64,000 nt of DNA from Planctomycetota bacterium (GTDB lineage: Bacteria > Planctomycetota > PLA2 > JAEUHO01). The notes under the pieces are model-generated. The model ran no database searches. It had not been told where the DNA came from and was given only the letters and a program-made list of their open reading frames with translations. The stretch covers positions 254,352-318,351 of the forward strand of contig JAJDEN010000020.1 of the NCBI GenBank assembly GCA_029259775.1, given 5' to 3'. This document shows positions 19,417-29,061 of the stretch, one piece after another. The position numbers and the translations under genes were made by a program. How positions within the stretch are numbered: position 1 is the stretch's first letter; each line of letters starts with the position of its first letter.

Positions 19417-19672
19417 GCCACGCACCGAAGGTGCGTGGCCGGGTAGGGGCGACCCTTGGGGTCGCCCGGGACGCTCACGTACCCCGGGCTTCGCCGGAGT
19501 CGGGCGGCGCGTGCCCATCTCGTGGGCCCTTACGGGTAGGGGCGACCCTTGTGGTCGCCCTCTTGCCTCCCCCCCGGACGCGCACGAAGAAGGGCGGCCA
19601 CAAGGGCCGCCCCTACCTGGTAAGTCCCGACGTGGCAGTAAGCGCTCGGGCGGGGACAAGCCCCGCCCCTAC
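19416..19672. repeat. REP-like hairpin cluster (four GTAGGGGCG-type units plus one terminator-like hairpin)
   Basis: GGCCACGCACC-GAA-GGTGCGTGGCC (19416-19440); GTAGGGGCGACCCTTGGGGTCGCCC (19443-19467); GTAGGGGCGACCCTTGTGGTCGCCC (19536-19560); inverted copies at 19592-19616 and 19648-19672. Confidence 0.85.
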
Positions 19673-19690
19673 ACGCAACCTGCGGTCGTC

Positions 19691-20764
19691 CTACACACCC
19701 ACATTTGCATTGAGGGCCGCCAGCAGCATGTCGCCCCACTCCGTCGTGGAGTGGATACCGGCGCCCAGGCCCTTGACCTGACCCGAGGTCAGGACGTGCT
19801 CGACCGCGCCCGCAATGCGGTTGGCTGCCGGCATCTCGCCGATGTGCTCCAGCATCATGCGCACGGCTTCCACCGTCGCCAGCGGGTTGGCCTTGTTCTG
19901 GCCGCGGTACTTCGGCGCCGAACCGTGGATCGGCTCGAACATCGAGAGCTTGCCGGGGTGGATGTTGCCGGAGGCCGCGATGCCCATGCCGCCCTGCACC
20001 ATCGCACCGAGATCAGTGAGGATGTCGCCGAACAGGTTGGGCGTGACGACGACGTCGAACCACTCGGGGTTCTTCACCATCCACATGCAGGCCGCATCGA
20101 TGTAGGCATGGTCGGTCTTGACCTGCGGGTACTCGACGGCGACCTCGGCGAAGCAACGCGTCCAGAGGTCCTGCGCACGGATGGCATTCGCCTTGTCCAC
20201 GAGCGTCACCTGGGGAGCGCCGTTCTTGTTGCGCTTGACGGCGAGGTCGAACGCGTAGCGGATCGCACGCTCGACACCGTTGCGCGTGTAGATCATCTCG
20301 GCGACGGCCACCTCATGCGGCGTACCGATGCGGTGGATGCCGCCGAGGCCGGCGTAGGCGTCCTCGGTGTTCTCGCGCACCACGATCATGTCGACGTCTT
20401 CGGGCTTCTTGCCCTTCAGCGGGCAGAGGTCCTCGCTGTAGAGCTTGACCGGGCGCAGGTTGACGAACAGGTCGTACGTCTGGCGCACGCCCCAGATGAT
20501 CTTGCGCTCGAGGAAGCCCGTCTCGACACGCGGGTCGCCGATGGCGCCGAGCAGCAGCGCTTCCTTGGTCGCGATCTCCTCGAAGGCCTCGGGCGGCATG
20601 TCGACGCCGGTGGCGAGGTAGTGGTCCGCACCGAAGGGATAGGTCGTCTTGTCGACCTCGAAGCCCTCCATCGCCGATACCGCGTCCAGGACGCGCAGAC
20701 CCTCGCGGACGACCTCTTCTCCGATCCCGTCGCCGGGCAGTACAGCGATCTCGTGGCGTCGCAT
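19691..20764 (-). CDS. Isocitrate/isopropylmalate dehydrogenase family protein (LeuB-like)
   Basis: 'IAVLPGDGIGEEVVREGLRVLD', 'LLGAIGDPRVETG', 'NLFGDILTDLGAMVQGGMGIAASGNIHPGKLSMFEPIHGSAPKYRGQNKANPLATV'. Confidence 0.9.
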   Translation of the reverse strand: MRRHEIAVLPGDGIGEEVVREGLRVLDAVSAMEGFEVDKTTYPFGADHYLATGVDMPPEAFEEIATKEALLLGAIGDPRVETGFLERKIIWGVRQTYDLFVNLRPVKLYSEDLCPLKGKKPEDVDMIVVRENTEDAYAGLGGIHRIGTPHEVAVAEMIYTRNGVERAIRYAFDLAVKRNKNGAPQVTLVDKANAIRAQDLWTRCFAEVAVEYPQVKTDHAYIDAACMWMVKNPEWFDVVVTPNLFGDILTDLGAMVQGGMGIAASGNIHPGKLSMFEPIHGSAPKYRGQNKANPLATVEAVRMMLEHIGEMPAANRIAGAVEHVLTSGQVKGLGAGIHSTTEWGDMLLAALNANVGV

Positions 20765-20902
20765 CAGCTCTCCTCCGATGGTCTCGCCTGAGGCGGATCC
20801 GAGACCGGTCGCGTAGAGAACCACGCCCTCGCCCGGGGGCTAAGGGCTGTCGGGGGCGCAGACCGATAGTTGCACTATGCAATCAAATCGACCACAAGCG
20901 GC

Positions 20903-22936
20903 TCAGACCGTCGGAGCCGCCTCCGGGGCGACCTTCGAGGCGAAATCACCGGGCTTCCAGGCCGTGATCCGGCCCGTCACGGCGGACGCAGCGACCGTCA
21001 GCGGGGAGGCCAGGTAGAGCTTCCCGGGGCCGGAGCGGCCCTGGAAGTTGCGGTTGATGGCCGAGACCGTGACCTGGTCCGAGGTCTCGGAAACACCCGG
21101 CCCGCAGCCGATGCACGCGCCGCAGCCGGGCTTGATGACCTGGACGCCCGTCTGCTCGAAGACCTCGAGGTAGCCCTTGCCGCGCGCGTACCGCTCGACG
21201 TCCTCGCTCCCGAACTGGATGTAGAAGCGCACGCCCTCGGCGACCCGCAGGCCGGCCGCGAGCGCGTCCGTCATGACGGCCGCGTACATGTCGAGGTCGT
21301 CTTCCTTGCCGGCCGTGCACGACCCGCCGTAGGCGATGTCGATGGCCACGTCGCCGAGATCCGCCACCAGCGCACCGTTCGTCGCATCCGACGGCACGCC
21401 CTGGTCGGGGTCGCCGGGGGTGGCGACCATCGGCTCGATCGTGGACATGTCGATCACGTGAACGCCACCGTCGTAGTGCGCGCCCTCGTCGGGGCCGACG
21501 AGACGGGCACGCAGGGCGTCGATGTCCGCCTCGGGCCGCCGTGCGGCAATCCACGCGAGCAGCGCCTCATCGCCCTCGACGACGCCCGCGCGGGCGCTGC
21601 ACTCGGTCGCCATGTTGGCGAGCGTCGCACGCTCGTCGAGCGGGAGGTTGGCGAGACCGGGCCCGCCGAACTCCATGATGCGGTTGAGCGTCTTCTGCGG
21701 CTTGGCGAAGTGCAGCAGGATGTACAGGATCACGTCCTTCGCCGCGACGCCCGGGCGCAGCGCACCGTGCAACTCGAAGCGGATGCTCTCGGGCACCTCG
21801 ACGAGCGTGAAGCCCGAGTGCAGCAACGCCGCGTACTCCGTCGCGCCGACGCCGTAGGCCAGCGCGTTGCTCGCCCCGCCCATGCAGGTGTGACTGTCGG
21901 TTGCCTGGATGAAGTCGCCGGGCTCGATGATGTGCTCCCGGGCCACCTGATGGCAGATTCCGGGGCTGACGCCGTCCTTGGCGCTGTAATCGCGGACCTT
22001 CGTGTGCTTCTGGAACTCGACCTGCAGATCGCGCAGGGTCTGGATCTCCGCGATGAACGGACGCATCTTGGCAACGTCGTCGGCGTAGATCAGGTGGTCC
22101 TCGAACACGGCGAACTTGCTCGGGTCCTTGACGGCGTAGTCCTTGCCGAACTCCTCCTCGAGGAACACGTGGACCTGGGCGCTCGTGAACTCATGGCTGT
22201 AGCCGCCATCCACACGGGCAACGACCGCGTCGCCGGGCTTGACGTGCTTCGGCGCATCGCCCACGAGGTGCGAGGCGATGATCTTCTCGCCCATGGTCAT
22301 GGGACGCTCGGCGGTCTCGTGCGGCGGGACGGTGATCGAGCCGTCGCGCAGGCCGCTGCCGAACGCGAACAGGCCGCCCGCGCGGATGATCTCGCGGGTG
22401 ATCGGATCCTGGCCGTCGAAAAACGTGTCGAGCGGGATCGCCGCGCCGTCCTGCAGGCGTTGGATCAGGTCGTAGCCGCCCGTGAGCACGCCCTGGTTGA
22501 TCAGGTTGCGCTCGTGGATCGGTGCGAACGAGGCGGCGATCGAGAGCTTGATGCCGGCCCACTTCTCGCACTGCGCGGCGGTCTCGCGGGAGGAGCCCAC
22601 GCCCTTGCGCAGCCCCGCCACGATCACCTCGAAGCCGCCGTCGATGAGCGCGTTCGTGCCGAACACGCGCTCGCCATCCGCGACCCATCCGGCGTACGCA
22701 TCCCGAGCGATGTCCGCGGGGCGGTGCCGGAAGCAGACCCAGGCAGGGGTCATCGTGTCGGTGTTGATGTCGTCGAGCAGGTCGGCCGGGTCGATGTCCT
22801 CCATGCGCAGGTCGAGCTCGCCGGCAAGCTGGCGGCGTACCAGCTCGGGGTCCTGCATCAGGAAGAGGACCCGCTTGCCGGGTGTGAGGCGGAACTCGGC
22901 CGGCGGGGGACCGAAACGGAGGCTGGATTCGCTCAT
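20903..22936 (-). CDS. Aconitase/3-isopropylmalate dehydratase family protein, swivel domain N-terminal to catalytic domain
   Basis: N-terminal swivel-like 'GTNALIDGGFEVIVAGLRKGVGSSRETAAQCEKWAG'; catalytic 'QVAREHIIEPGDFIQATDSHTCMGGASNALAYGVGATEYA', 'KPGCGACIGCGPGVS' 4Fe-4S ligands. Confidence 0.88.
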   Translation of the reverse strand: MSESSLRFGPPPAEFRLTPGKRVLFLMQDPELVRRQLAGELDLRMEDIDPADLLDDINTDTMTPAWVCFRHRPADIARDAYAGWVADGERVFGTNALIDGGFEVIVAGLRKGVGSSRETAAQCEKWAGIKLSIAASFAPIHERNLINQGVLTGGYDLIQRLQDGAAIPLDTFFDGQDPITREIIRAGGLFAFGSGLRDGSITVPPHETAERPMTMGEKIIASHLVGDAPKHVKPGDAVVARVDGGYSHEFTSAQVHVFLEEEFGKDYAVKDPSKFAVFEDHLIYADDVAKMRPFIAEIQTLRDLQVEFQKHTKVRDYSAKDGVSPGICHQVAREHIIEPGDFIQATDSHTCMGGASNALAYGVGATEYAALLHSGFTLVEVPESIRFELHGALRPGVAAKDVILYILLHFAKPQKTLNRIMEFGGPGLANLPLDERATLANMATECSARAGVVEGDEALLAWIAARRPEADIDALRARLVGPDEGAHYDGGVHVIDMSTIEPMVATPGDPDQGVPSDATNGALVADLGDVAIDIAYGGSCTAGKEDDLDMYAAVMTDALAAGLRVAEGVRFYIQFGSEDVERYARGKGYLEVFEQTGVQVIKPGCGACIGCGPGVSETSDQVTVSAINRNFQGRSGPGKLYLASPLTVAASAVTGRITAWKPGDFASKVAPEAAPTV

Positions 22937-23087
22937 GGACCAGCCAGTATCCCCCAAAGGCGCCCTCCGCGGCAGCCCTGGCGGAGCGCTCCGGCCGGAC
23001 GGGGGCCGAGGCGCCCCGCCTTCCCTTGGCAGGCGGCCCCAGGCGCGGGTACCCCTACCTTCCCGATCTGCAGACGAGAGGAATGCC

Positions 23088-24272
23088 ATGCGCTTCGAGA
23101 ACGCCTACCTTCCCGCCGGCGGCTACTGGTCTTCGCCCTTCAGCAAGTGGCAGGGCAGCCTGAGCACGCTGCACCCCGTGAAGTTCGCCGCCGATGTGAC
23201 GTCGAAGGCGCTCGCCGCCCGCAACGTCAATCCGACGGATCTCGACTCGCTCGTCCTCGGCTGGACCATCCCCGGCAAGCGCATCTTCTATGGCGCCCCG
23301 TGGCTGGCCGGTCTCATCGGCGCCCCCGACATCACGGGCGCGATGATCAGCCAGGCGTGCGCCACGTCCGCCGCCTGCCTCGCCCACGCCGGGGCGCAGG
23401 TCGACGCCGGTGGCGCGGAAGCGACCGCCGTCGTCACGTTCGACAAGTGCAGCAACGGCGCGCACATCTACTACCCCAACCCGAAGGGCCCCGGCGGCAA
23501 GGGCGACGGCGAGGACTGGGTCTGGGACAACTTCAGCTTCGACCCGTGGGCCAAGGGCTCGATGATCCAGACGGCCGAGAACGTCGCGGCCGAAGCCGGC
23601 ATCACGCGCGAAGAGCAGGATGCGCTCGCGCAGCGTCGCTACGAGCAGTACGTCGAAGGCGTCGAGTCCGGCTTCCAGGCGCGCTACATGGTGACGCCCT
23701 ACGAGATCAACCCGTCAGGCCGCAAGGTCATCGGCTCCCTCGAGGGTGACGAAGGGGTGTTCCCGACGACGGCCGAGGGCCTCGCCAAGCTGCGCCCGAT
23801 GTTGCCCGAGGGCACCATCACGTTCGGCTCGCAGACGCATCCGGCCGACGGCTCGGCCGGCATGCTCGTCGGCACGAAGGACCGTATGAAGGCCTGGTCC
23901 GGCGACGACGAGCCCGTGCAGCTGCTCAGCTACGGCGTCGCGCGCGTGGAGAAGGGCTACATGGCCAAGGCCGTGGTGCCCGCCGCGCAGAAGGCACTCG
24001 CCACGGCCGGTGTCGACGTGAAGGACTGCGTCATCAAGACGCACAACCCCTTCGCCGTGAACGACATCTACATGGCGCGCGAGATGGGCATCGAAGCCGA
24101 ATCGTTCAACAACAACGGTTCCTCGCTGATCTTCGGCCACCCGCAGGGCCCGACGGGCGCTCGCCTGATCGCCGAAGGCATCGAGGAAGCGCGCATGAAC
24201 GGCGGCGGCTACGTGCTGTTCGCCGGCTGTGCTGCCGGTGACACCGCCGCGGCGGTCGTCCTCAAGGTCTAG
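23088..24272 (+). CDS. Thiolase family protein (acetyl-CoA acyltransferase-like)
   Basis: 'ISQACATSAACLAHAGAQVD', 'NPFAVNDIYMAREMGIEAESFNNNGSSLIFGHPQGPTGARLIAEGIEEARMNGGGYVLFAGCAAGD'. Confidence 0.85.
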   Translation: MRFENAYLPAGGYWSSPFSKWQGSLSTLHPVKFAADVTSKALAARNVNPTDLDSLVLGWTIPGKRIFYGAPWLAGLIGAPDITGAMISQACATSAACLAHAGAQVDAGGAEATAVVTFDKCSNGAHIYYPNPKGPGGKGDGEDWVWDNFSFDPWAKGSMIQTAENVAAEAGITREEQDALAQRRYEQYVEGVESGFQARYMVTPYEINPSGRKVIGSLEGDEGVFPTTAEGLAKLRPMLPEGTITFGSQTHPADGSAGMLVGTKDRMKAWSGDDEPVQLLSYGVARVEKGYMAKAVVPAAQKALATAGVDVKDCVIKTHNPFAVNDIYMAREMGIEAESFNNNGSSLIFGHPQGPTGARLIAEGIEEARMNGGGYVLFAGCAAGDTAAAVVLKV

Positions 24273-24448
24273 GAGCCTGTCCCCGAATGTCCGTCGCGAG
24301 CGTTTCGAGACCGAAGCGAGAGCGGGCGGACGTTCGATTTCGTACCGGAGGCGGGCTTCCTGCCCATGGAGGATGCGAAATCGGATGGGCGTCGCGCGTA
24401 GCTCGTGGATCGGAAGGCGCAGTAGGGCATTCGGGGACAGGCTCCTAG
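24269..24448. repeat. MITE/REP-like element with perfect 21-bp terminal inverted repeats
   Basis: CTAGGAGCCTGTCCCCGAATG (24269-24289) and its exact reverse complement CATTCGGGGACAGGCTCCTAG (24428-24448); internal CGATTTCG...CGAAATCG and GGGC-TTCCT-GCCC pairings. Confidence 0.85.
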
Positions 24449-24478
24449 GCAGGCGTAACGTCTAGCTGGCAGTACGGC

Positions 24479-25021
24479 CTAGGCAGGCGCGAACAACACA
24501 TCCGGCACCAGCTCGAAGGCGTCTGCCGACGTTCCGATCACGCTCGTCCCGATCACGCGCGAGCGTGCGGCCTCCGGGCCGCGCGCGCCCCGCCGACCGT
24601 CGACATCGCGCACCTCGACGAGACGTGCGACGGGGTCCACGAGCCAGACCTCGCGCACGCCGAGACCCAGCAGGCGCGGCACCTTGTGACGCCGGTCGTG
24701 CTTGCGCGTCGAGGGCGAGAGGATCTCGAACACGGCCAGGGGGACGTCGACGCGCGTCGCGCCGGGCGTGCGCGGCTCGCTCAACACAATGATGTCGGGC
24801 TCGAAGACGTTGAGCTCATCGACGACCACGGCGACGGGCGCGGCGTAGACCACGTCGGGTCCCAGCCGGCGCATGAGATCGCCGAGAATGCGCGACTGCG
24901 CCCCCTGGTGATCCAAGCTCGGCGGAGGCTCGCGCACGAGACAGCCGTCCATGAGCTGTGCACGGAAGTCCTCGGGCAGGGCCTCGTAGTCCCTGCGGGT
25001 GAAGAGTGCCGTCACGGCCAT
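24479..25021 (-). CDS. Uma2 family putative restriction endonuclease-like protein
   Basis: 'QLMDGCLVREPPPSLDHQ', 'FEPDIIVLSEP', 'PLAVFEILSPSTRKHDRRHKVPRLLGLGVREVWLVDPVARLVEV'. Confidence 0.88.
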   Translation of the reverse strand: MAVTALFTRRDYEALPEDFRAQLMDGCLVREPPPSLDHQGAQSRILGDLMRRLGPDVVYAAPVAVVVDELNVFEPDIIVLSEPRTPGATRVDVPLAVFEILSPSTRKHDRRHKVPRLLGLGVREVWLVDPVARLVEVRDVDGRRGARGPEAARSRVIGTSVIGTSADAFELVPDVLFAPA

Positions 25022-25050
25022 GCATTCTATCGCGCGGTGCCGTGGGCGGG

Positions 25051-28000
25051 TCACGCCGGGGCTTCGAACGCGTCGCGAAAGAGACGGACGTGCGCGCGCA
25101 TGCGCGCGCGCACGTCCTCCGGCGCCGTGGCCAGGATCCGCTCGCCCAACGCACGCGCCTCGGCACGCGCGGCCTCGTCGCCCGTGCGCTCGGCGAGCTC
25201 GTGCCAGAGGCGCAAGCGGGCGAGGGCCGGGAGTTCGCCCTCCGGGCGGCCGAGTTGGACGCGCGTGTGCTGCACGTTGCCGCCCGGCAGCAGACCGCGC
25301 CACGCGGCGGTCTCCGTGAGCGCGGCCGCCACGGGACCGTCGTGCCCCAGCTCCCATGCTTCGTCCAGGCCCTCACGCGCAGCGTCGTCCTCCCCCAGCC
25401 GCACGAGCAGACCGCCGAGGCGCGCGGCCGTCAGGGCCGCGTAGAGCCGCATACCCTGGGCGCGTAGGTCGTCGAGCACCGCGGCGTAGGCCGCAGCAGC
25501 ACCGGCCGGGTCGCCGCGCGCATCCAGCAGACTCGCCGCCGCCTGCTCGGTGAGCAGGGCCTCGCGACGGGCGCCGGCACCGGCTGCCTTCTCGCGCCCC
25601 GCGGCGATGTAGGCCTCCGCCTGATCGAAGTCGCCCGTCCACGCGCAGAGGTTCGCCTGACGCGGCGCGAGTCGCGCGGCGATCGCACCCAGGGGCACCT
25701 GATCGAGCAGCGCCTGGGCGGAGTCGAGAATGTCCTGTGTAGCGCCGAGATCCCCCACCGTCATGGTGAGCAGGGCGCGCGAGGCCGCCAGCAGCGCCTC
25801 CATCTCGAGCAGGCCCATCGTGCGGACGACGTCGAGGCACGTCGCCGCATGCTCGTGCGCTTCCGCCACCTCGCCACGATTGAGGCTGATGTTCACCAGC
25901 CCCAGCAAGCCGCCCGAGACCTGCCGCAGGTTGCCCGCCTCGCGCGCGTTCGCGAGGTGCCGCTCGCTCAGGTCCTGTGCGGTCTCGAGGTCGGCCGTGA
26001 CGAGAGCCGCGCGGCAGAGGATGCTGAGTGCGAACTGCTCGGTGGCACGGTCACCATGCAGGTGGCTGGTGGTCAGTGCCAACTCGGCGTACTGCTGTGC
26101 CTCGTCGAGATGCCCGGCCTCGGAGTACATGCCGGCAATGGACATGATGATCGCGCCCGATTGGGCCGTCGCGCCCGAGGAGCGGGCCAGCTCGATGGCG
26201 CGCTGGCCCGTCGTGAATGCCTCGTCGTGTCGCCCCATGTCGTAGAGGCAGGCCGCGTAGTCCCCCAGCACGTCAGCCAGCAGGGCTGCGTCGCCCAGTC
26301 GTTCCGCGACGGCGACGGCGCGCTCCGCATGCGGCCAGCTCAGGTCGTGGCGCCCCATGCGCGCGACGGCCCCACCTAGGCCGCGTGAGCCCAGCGCTTC
26401 GAGCAGCAGCGCGTCGTCGCCCGATTGTTCCGCAGCTGCCAACGCCTCCACAGCGACGGCGTGTCCTTCCGCGGGGAGGGCGCGCCCCTCCAAGGCCCGC
26501 GCGCGGACCAGCAGCAGGCGCGCACGCAGCCCCGGCTCGGCGTCGTCGAACGCCGCGAGGGCCCGCCGCGCCATCCGGTCCGCCCGGCGCAGCTCCGCAT
26601 GACCCACGAGGTGGGCGAGGCCGGCCTCGAGGAAGGGGCCCGCGCGCTGAGGCTCGTCACCAAGCAGGAAGTGCCGCGCGATGGCGTACGCCTCGGCGTC
26701 GGAAACGGGTGCGCCCTCGCCGAGGCGCGCCACACGAGCCGCCGCGAGCGCGGTGTGGTACGCACCTCGCAACGCGGGAGGCAGGTCCTCGTGCAAGCCC
26801 TCCTGCACGAGGTGGTGCCGAAAGCGGTACGTCGCACCTTCCGCGACGATGACGCGCTGCGTGCGATCGGCGGCGTGCAGGAGACGCAGACCCGCGAGAC
26901 GTGGGACGCCCGCCGCTTCACAGACAAGCACGGGATCGAACGCGTCGCCGCAGCACGCAGCCACCGCGAGCAGGTCGCGCTCCTCGGGAGCGAGCGCAGC
27001 GAGGCGCTCCTCGACGAGTTGCTGCACGGAAGCGGGCAGCGTGGGCACGTCCTGCGTCGCGAGGCTCGGCCGCCGTGCGTGCTCACGGAGCTGTGCCGCG
27101 AACTCGATCAGGCAGAACGGGTTGCCGTCGGCGCTGCGCACGACATCCTGCGCCGCAGCGAGGCCGCCGAGATCGCTTTCGAGAGCGTCAGCGAACAGGC
27201 GAGCACCGTCGTCGGCGCTCAAGCCGGCCAGCGAGAGGATGCTGACGTGCTCCAAGCGCGACGTGCTCTCGATCCACGCGTCCGTGTCACCCGGACGAGC
27301 GGTGACGAGCACGAGCACCGGATCACCGGCCAGCGTGGGGACCATGCGCTCCAACCAGGTGCGCACCTCCGTCGAAGCGAAGTGCAGGTCCTCGATCACG
27401 AACACCAGCGGGCGCTCGGCCGCGAGCGCCCGAAGGAGCCTCGCGTACAGCCCCTCGAGCGACGCCCGCGGCAGCGCCTCGTGTCCCTCGGAGGCTTCGG
27501 GGGCGCGCACGTGCCGGATCAGGGCCCCGGCGGCCTCGGTCTGATCGCCGAGCCAGGCACGCACCCGGGTGTCGAGATCAGCGCCCAGCAGACGTCGCAC
27601 CGCGTGGGCGAGCGGGGTGAGGCCCAAGGAGCCGGCACCGGGGCCGTGCTCGAGCCACAGGACGGCGGGCGCACGCGAGCCCGCCTCGCATCCGTCGAGC
27701 CAGGACGACACGAGGCGGCTCTTGCCTTGGCCCGCGTCGCCCACGATGACGACGCCGCGCCCGGCACCCCCGGCGGCGCTCTCGAACAGGCGATCGAGCA
27801 GGGCCAGCTCGGTGGTGCGCCCCCTCAGTCTCGGCGCATCCTCGAAGCGCCGCGGCCGATCGGAGCGGCTGCGCACCCGCTCCTGCTCCTGCCACCAGGG
27901 GGACGCCTCGCCAGCCGCGAGGATCCCCGCCACCGCGGCAGCCCCGGCGAAGCGTGCGTCGGGCTCGGGATGCAGCAGCGTCGCCACGACACCCTCGAAG

Positions 28001-28953
28001 AACGGCGTCATGGCCGGCACGACCTCACGCAGCCGCGGCACGCTGCGCGCGGCGAGGCGGCGCGTCACGGCTTCGCGCGGCTCCGCCGCTTCGGGATGGC
28101 GGCCGGCGACCAACTCGAACAGCACGAGCCCGAGCGAGTAGAGATCGCTGCGTGGGTCCACGACGCTCGAGCGCACCTGCTCGGGCGCGGAGTACAGCAG
28201 CGAACCGACGAACTCGCCTTTCTGCGTGAGCCGCAGCGCCTCCTCCTGCACGAGGGCGACGCCGAGGTCCATCAACTTCACGGTCTCGTCCGGCGCGATG
28301 ACGACGTTCTCGGGTTTCACGTCCCGGTGCACGATGCCCGCCGCGTGGATGGCAGCCAGTGCGTCGGCCATCGCCGCGCCGATCTCGCGTGCGAGGCGCT
28401 CGGAGACCGGACCGGCTTCATCGAGCAGGGCGCGCAGCGTGCCGCCCTCGACGTACTCGAGCACGAGGTAGGGCGCCTCGACGCCCTCGTAGTCCGCCAC
28501 GCCGGAAGCGTAGGTGCGCACGACGCCGGGGTGATCCACGCGGAGGCCGGTGTCGACTTCGCGCAGGAACCGTGCCAGGAAGCCGGGGCGCTGCAGGAGG
28601 TGCGGGTGTACGACCTTCAACGCGCGGCGTTCGCCGTCGCGGTCGTGCACTTCGTACACGCGGCCCATGCCGCCGCGGCCGAGCTCCCGAGCGACGGAGA
28701 ACGGACCGAGCTGCTTCGGGATGCGCGGCGCCGGGGGCATCACGACAGGCGGGGCGGCAGGACTCGGCGGCTTGAGCCCTTCCATCACGGCGAGCACCGG
28801 GAAGAGCTGGCGGATGCGATCGGCGAGTTCCGGATGCTCCGCTGCGTAGGCCTCGACCGTCACGTCCTCGCCCGACCGCAGGCGCCGAACGAACGACTCG
28901 GCGACATCGTCGAAGTCGGGGCCATCGGAATCGGGGGCGGGGTCACGCGGCAT
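25051..28953 (-). CDS. Serine/threonine protein kinase fused to AAA/NACHT-like ATPase and TPR region
   Basis: 'LGRGGMGRVYEVHDRDGERRALKVV', 'IVHRDVKPENVVIAPDETVKLMDLGVA'; Walker A 'IVGDAGQGKSRLV'; long C-terminal TPR-like helical repeats. Confidence 0.92.
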   Translation of the reverse strand: MPRDPAPDSDGPDFDDVAESFVRRLRSGEDVTVEAYAAEHPELADRIRQLFPVLAVMEGLKPPSPAAPPVVMPPAPRIPKQLGPFSVARELGRGGMGRVYEVHDRDGERRALKVVHPHLLQRPGFLARFLREVDTGLRVDHPGVVRTYASGVADYEGVEAPYLVLEYVEGGTLRALLDEAGPVSERLAREIGAAMADALAAIHAAGIVHRDVKPENVVIAPDETVKLMDLGVALVQEEALRLTQKGEFVGSLLYSAPEQVRSSVVDPRSDLYSLGLVLFELVAGRHPEAAEPREAVTRRLAARSVPRLREVVPAMTPFFEGVVATLLHPEPDARFAGAAAVAGILAAGEASPWWQEQERVRSRSDRPRRFEDAPRLRGRTTELALLDRLFESAAGGAGRGVVIVGDAGQGKSRLVSSWLDGCEAGSRAPAVLWLEHGPGAGSLGLTPLAHAVRRLLGADLDTRVRAWLGDQTEAAGALIRHVRAPEASEGHEALPRASLEGLYARLLRALAAERPLVFVIEDLHFASTEVRTWLERMVPTLAGDPVLVLVTARPGDTDAWIESTSRLEHVSILSLAGLSADDGARLFADALESDLGGLAAAQDVVRSADGNPFCLIEFAAQLREHARRPSLATQDVPTLPASVQQLVEERLAALAPEERDLLAVAACCGDAFDPVLVCEAAGVPRLAGLRLLHAADRTQRVIVAEGATYRFRHHLVQEGLHEDLPPALRGAYHTALAAARVARLGEGAPVSDAEAYAIARHFLLGDEPQRAGPFLEAGLAHLVGHAELRRADRMARRALAAFDDAEPGLRARLLLVRARALEGRALPAEGHAVAVEALAAAEQSGDDALLLEALGSRGLGGAVARMGRHDLSWPHAERAVAVAERLGDAALLADVLGDYAACLYDMGRHDEAFTTGQRAIELARSSGATAQSGAIIMSIAGMYSEAGHLDEAQQYAELALTTSHLHGDRATEQFALSILCRAALVTADLETAQDLSERHLANAREAGNLRQVSGGLLGLVNISLNRGEVAEAHEHAATCLDVVRTMGLLEMEALLAASRALLTMTVGDLGATQDILDSAQALLDQVPLGAIAARLAPRQANLCAWTGDFDQAEAYIAAGREKAAGAGARREALLTEQAAASLLDARGDPAGAAAAYAAVLDDLRAQGMRLYAALTAARLGGLLVRLGEDDAAREGLDEAWELGHDGPVAAALTETAAWRGLLPGGNVQHTRVQLGRPEGELPALARLRLWHELAERTGDEAARAEARALGERILATAPEDVRARMRAHVRLFRDAFEAPA

Positions 28954-29061
28954 GCGCGCTCATGGAACCACCCTCGCAACCCCCGCCGCAAGGGCTGCCC
29001 GAAACGCCCCAGCATCCCTTCCGCCTGTCTAGAGGAAGAGGAGGCTCCTATACTGCCGCCC

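Noticed and set aside
26425-29061. N-terminal extension of the 2312-aa ORF that contains the CHAT protein
   Set aside because: Antisense to the kinase gene; a GTG at 29062 followed by a signal-like segment is the more plausible start.
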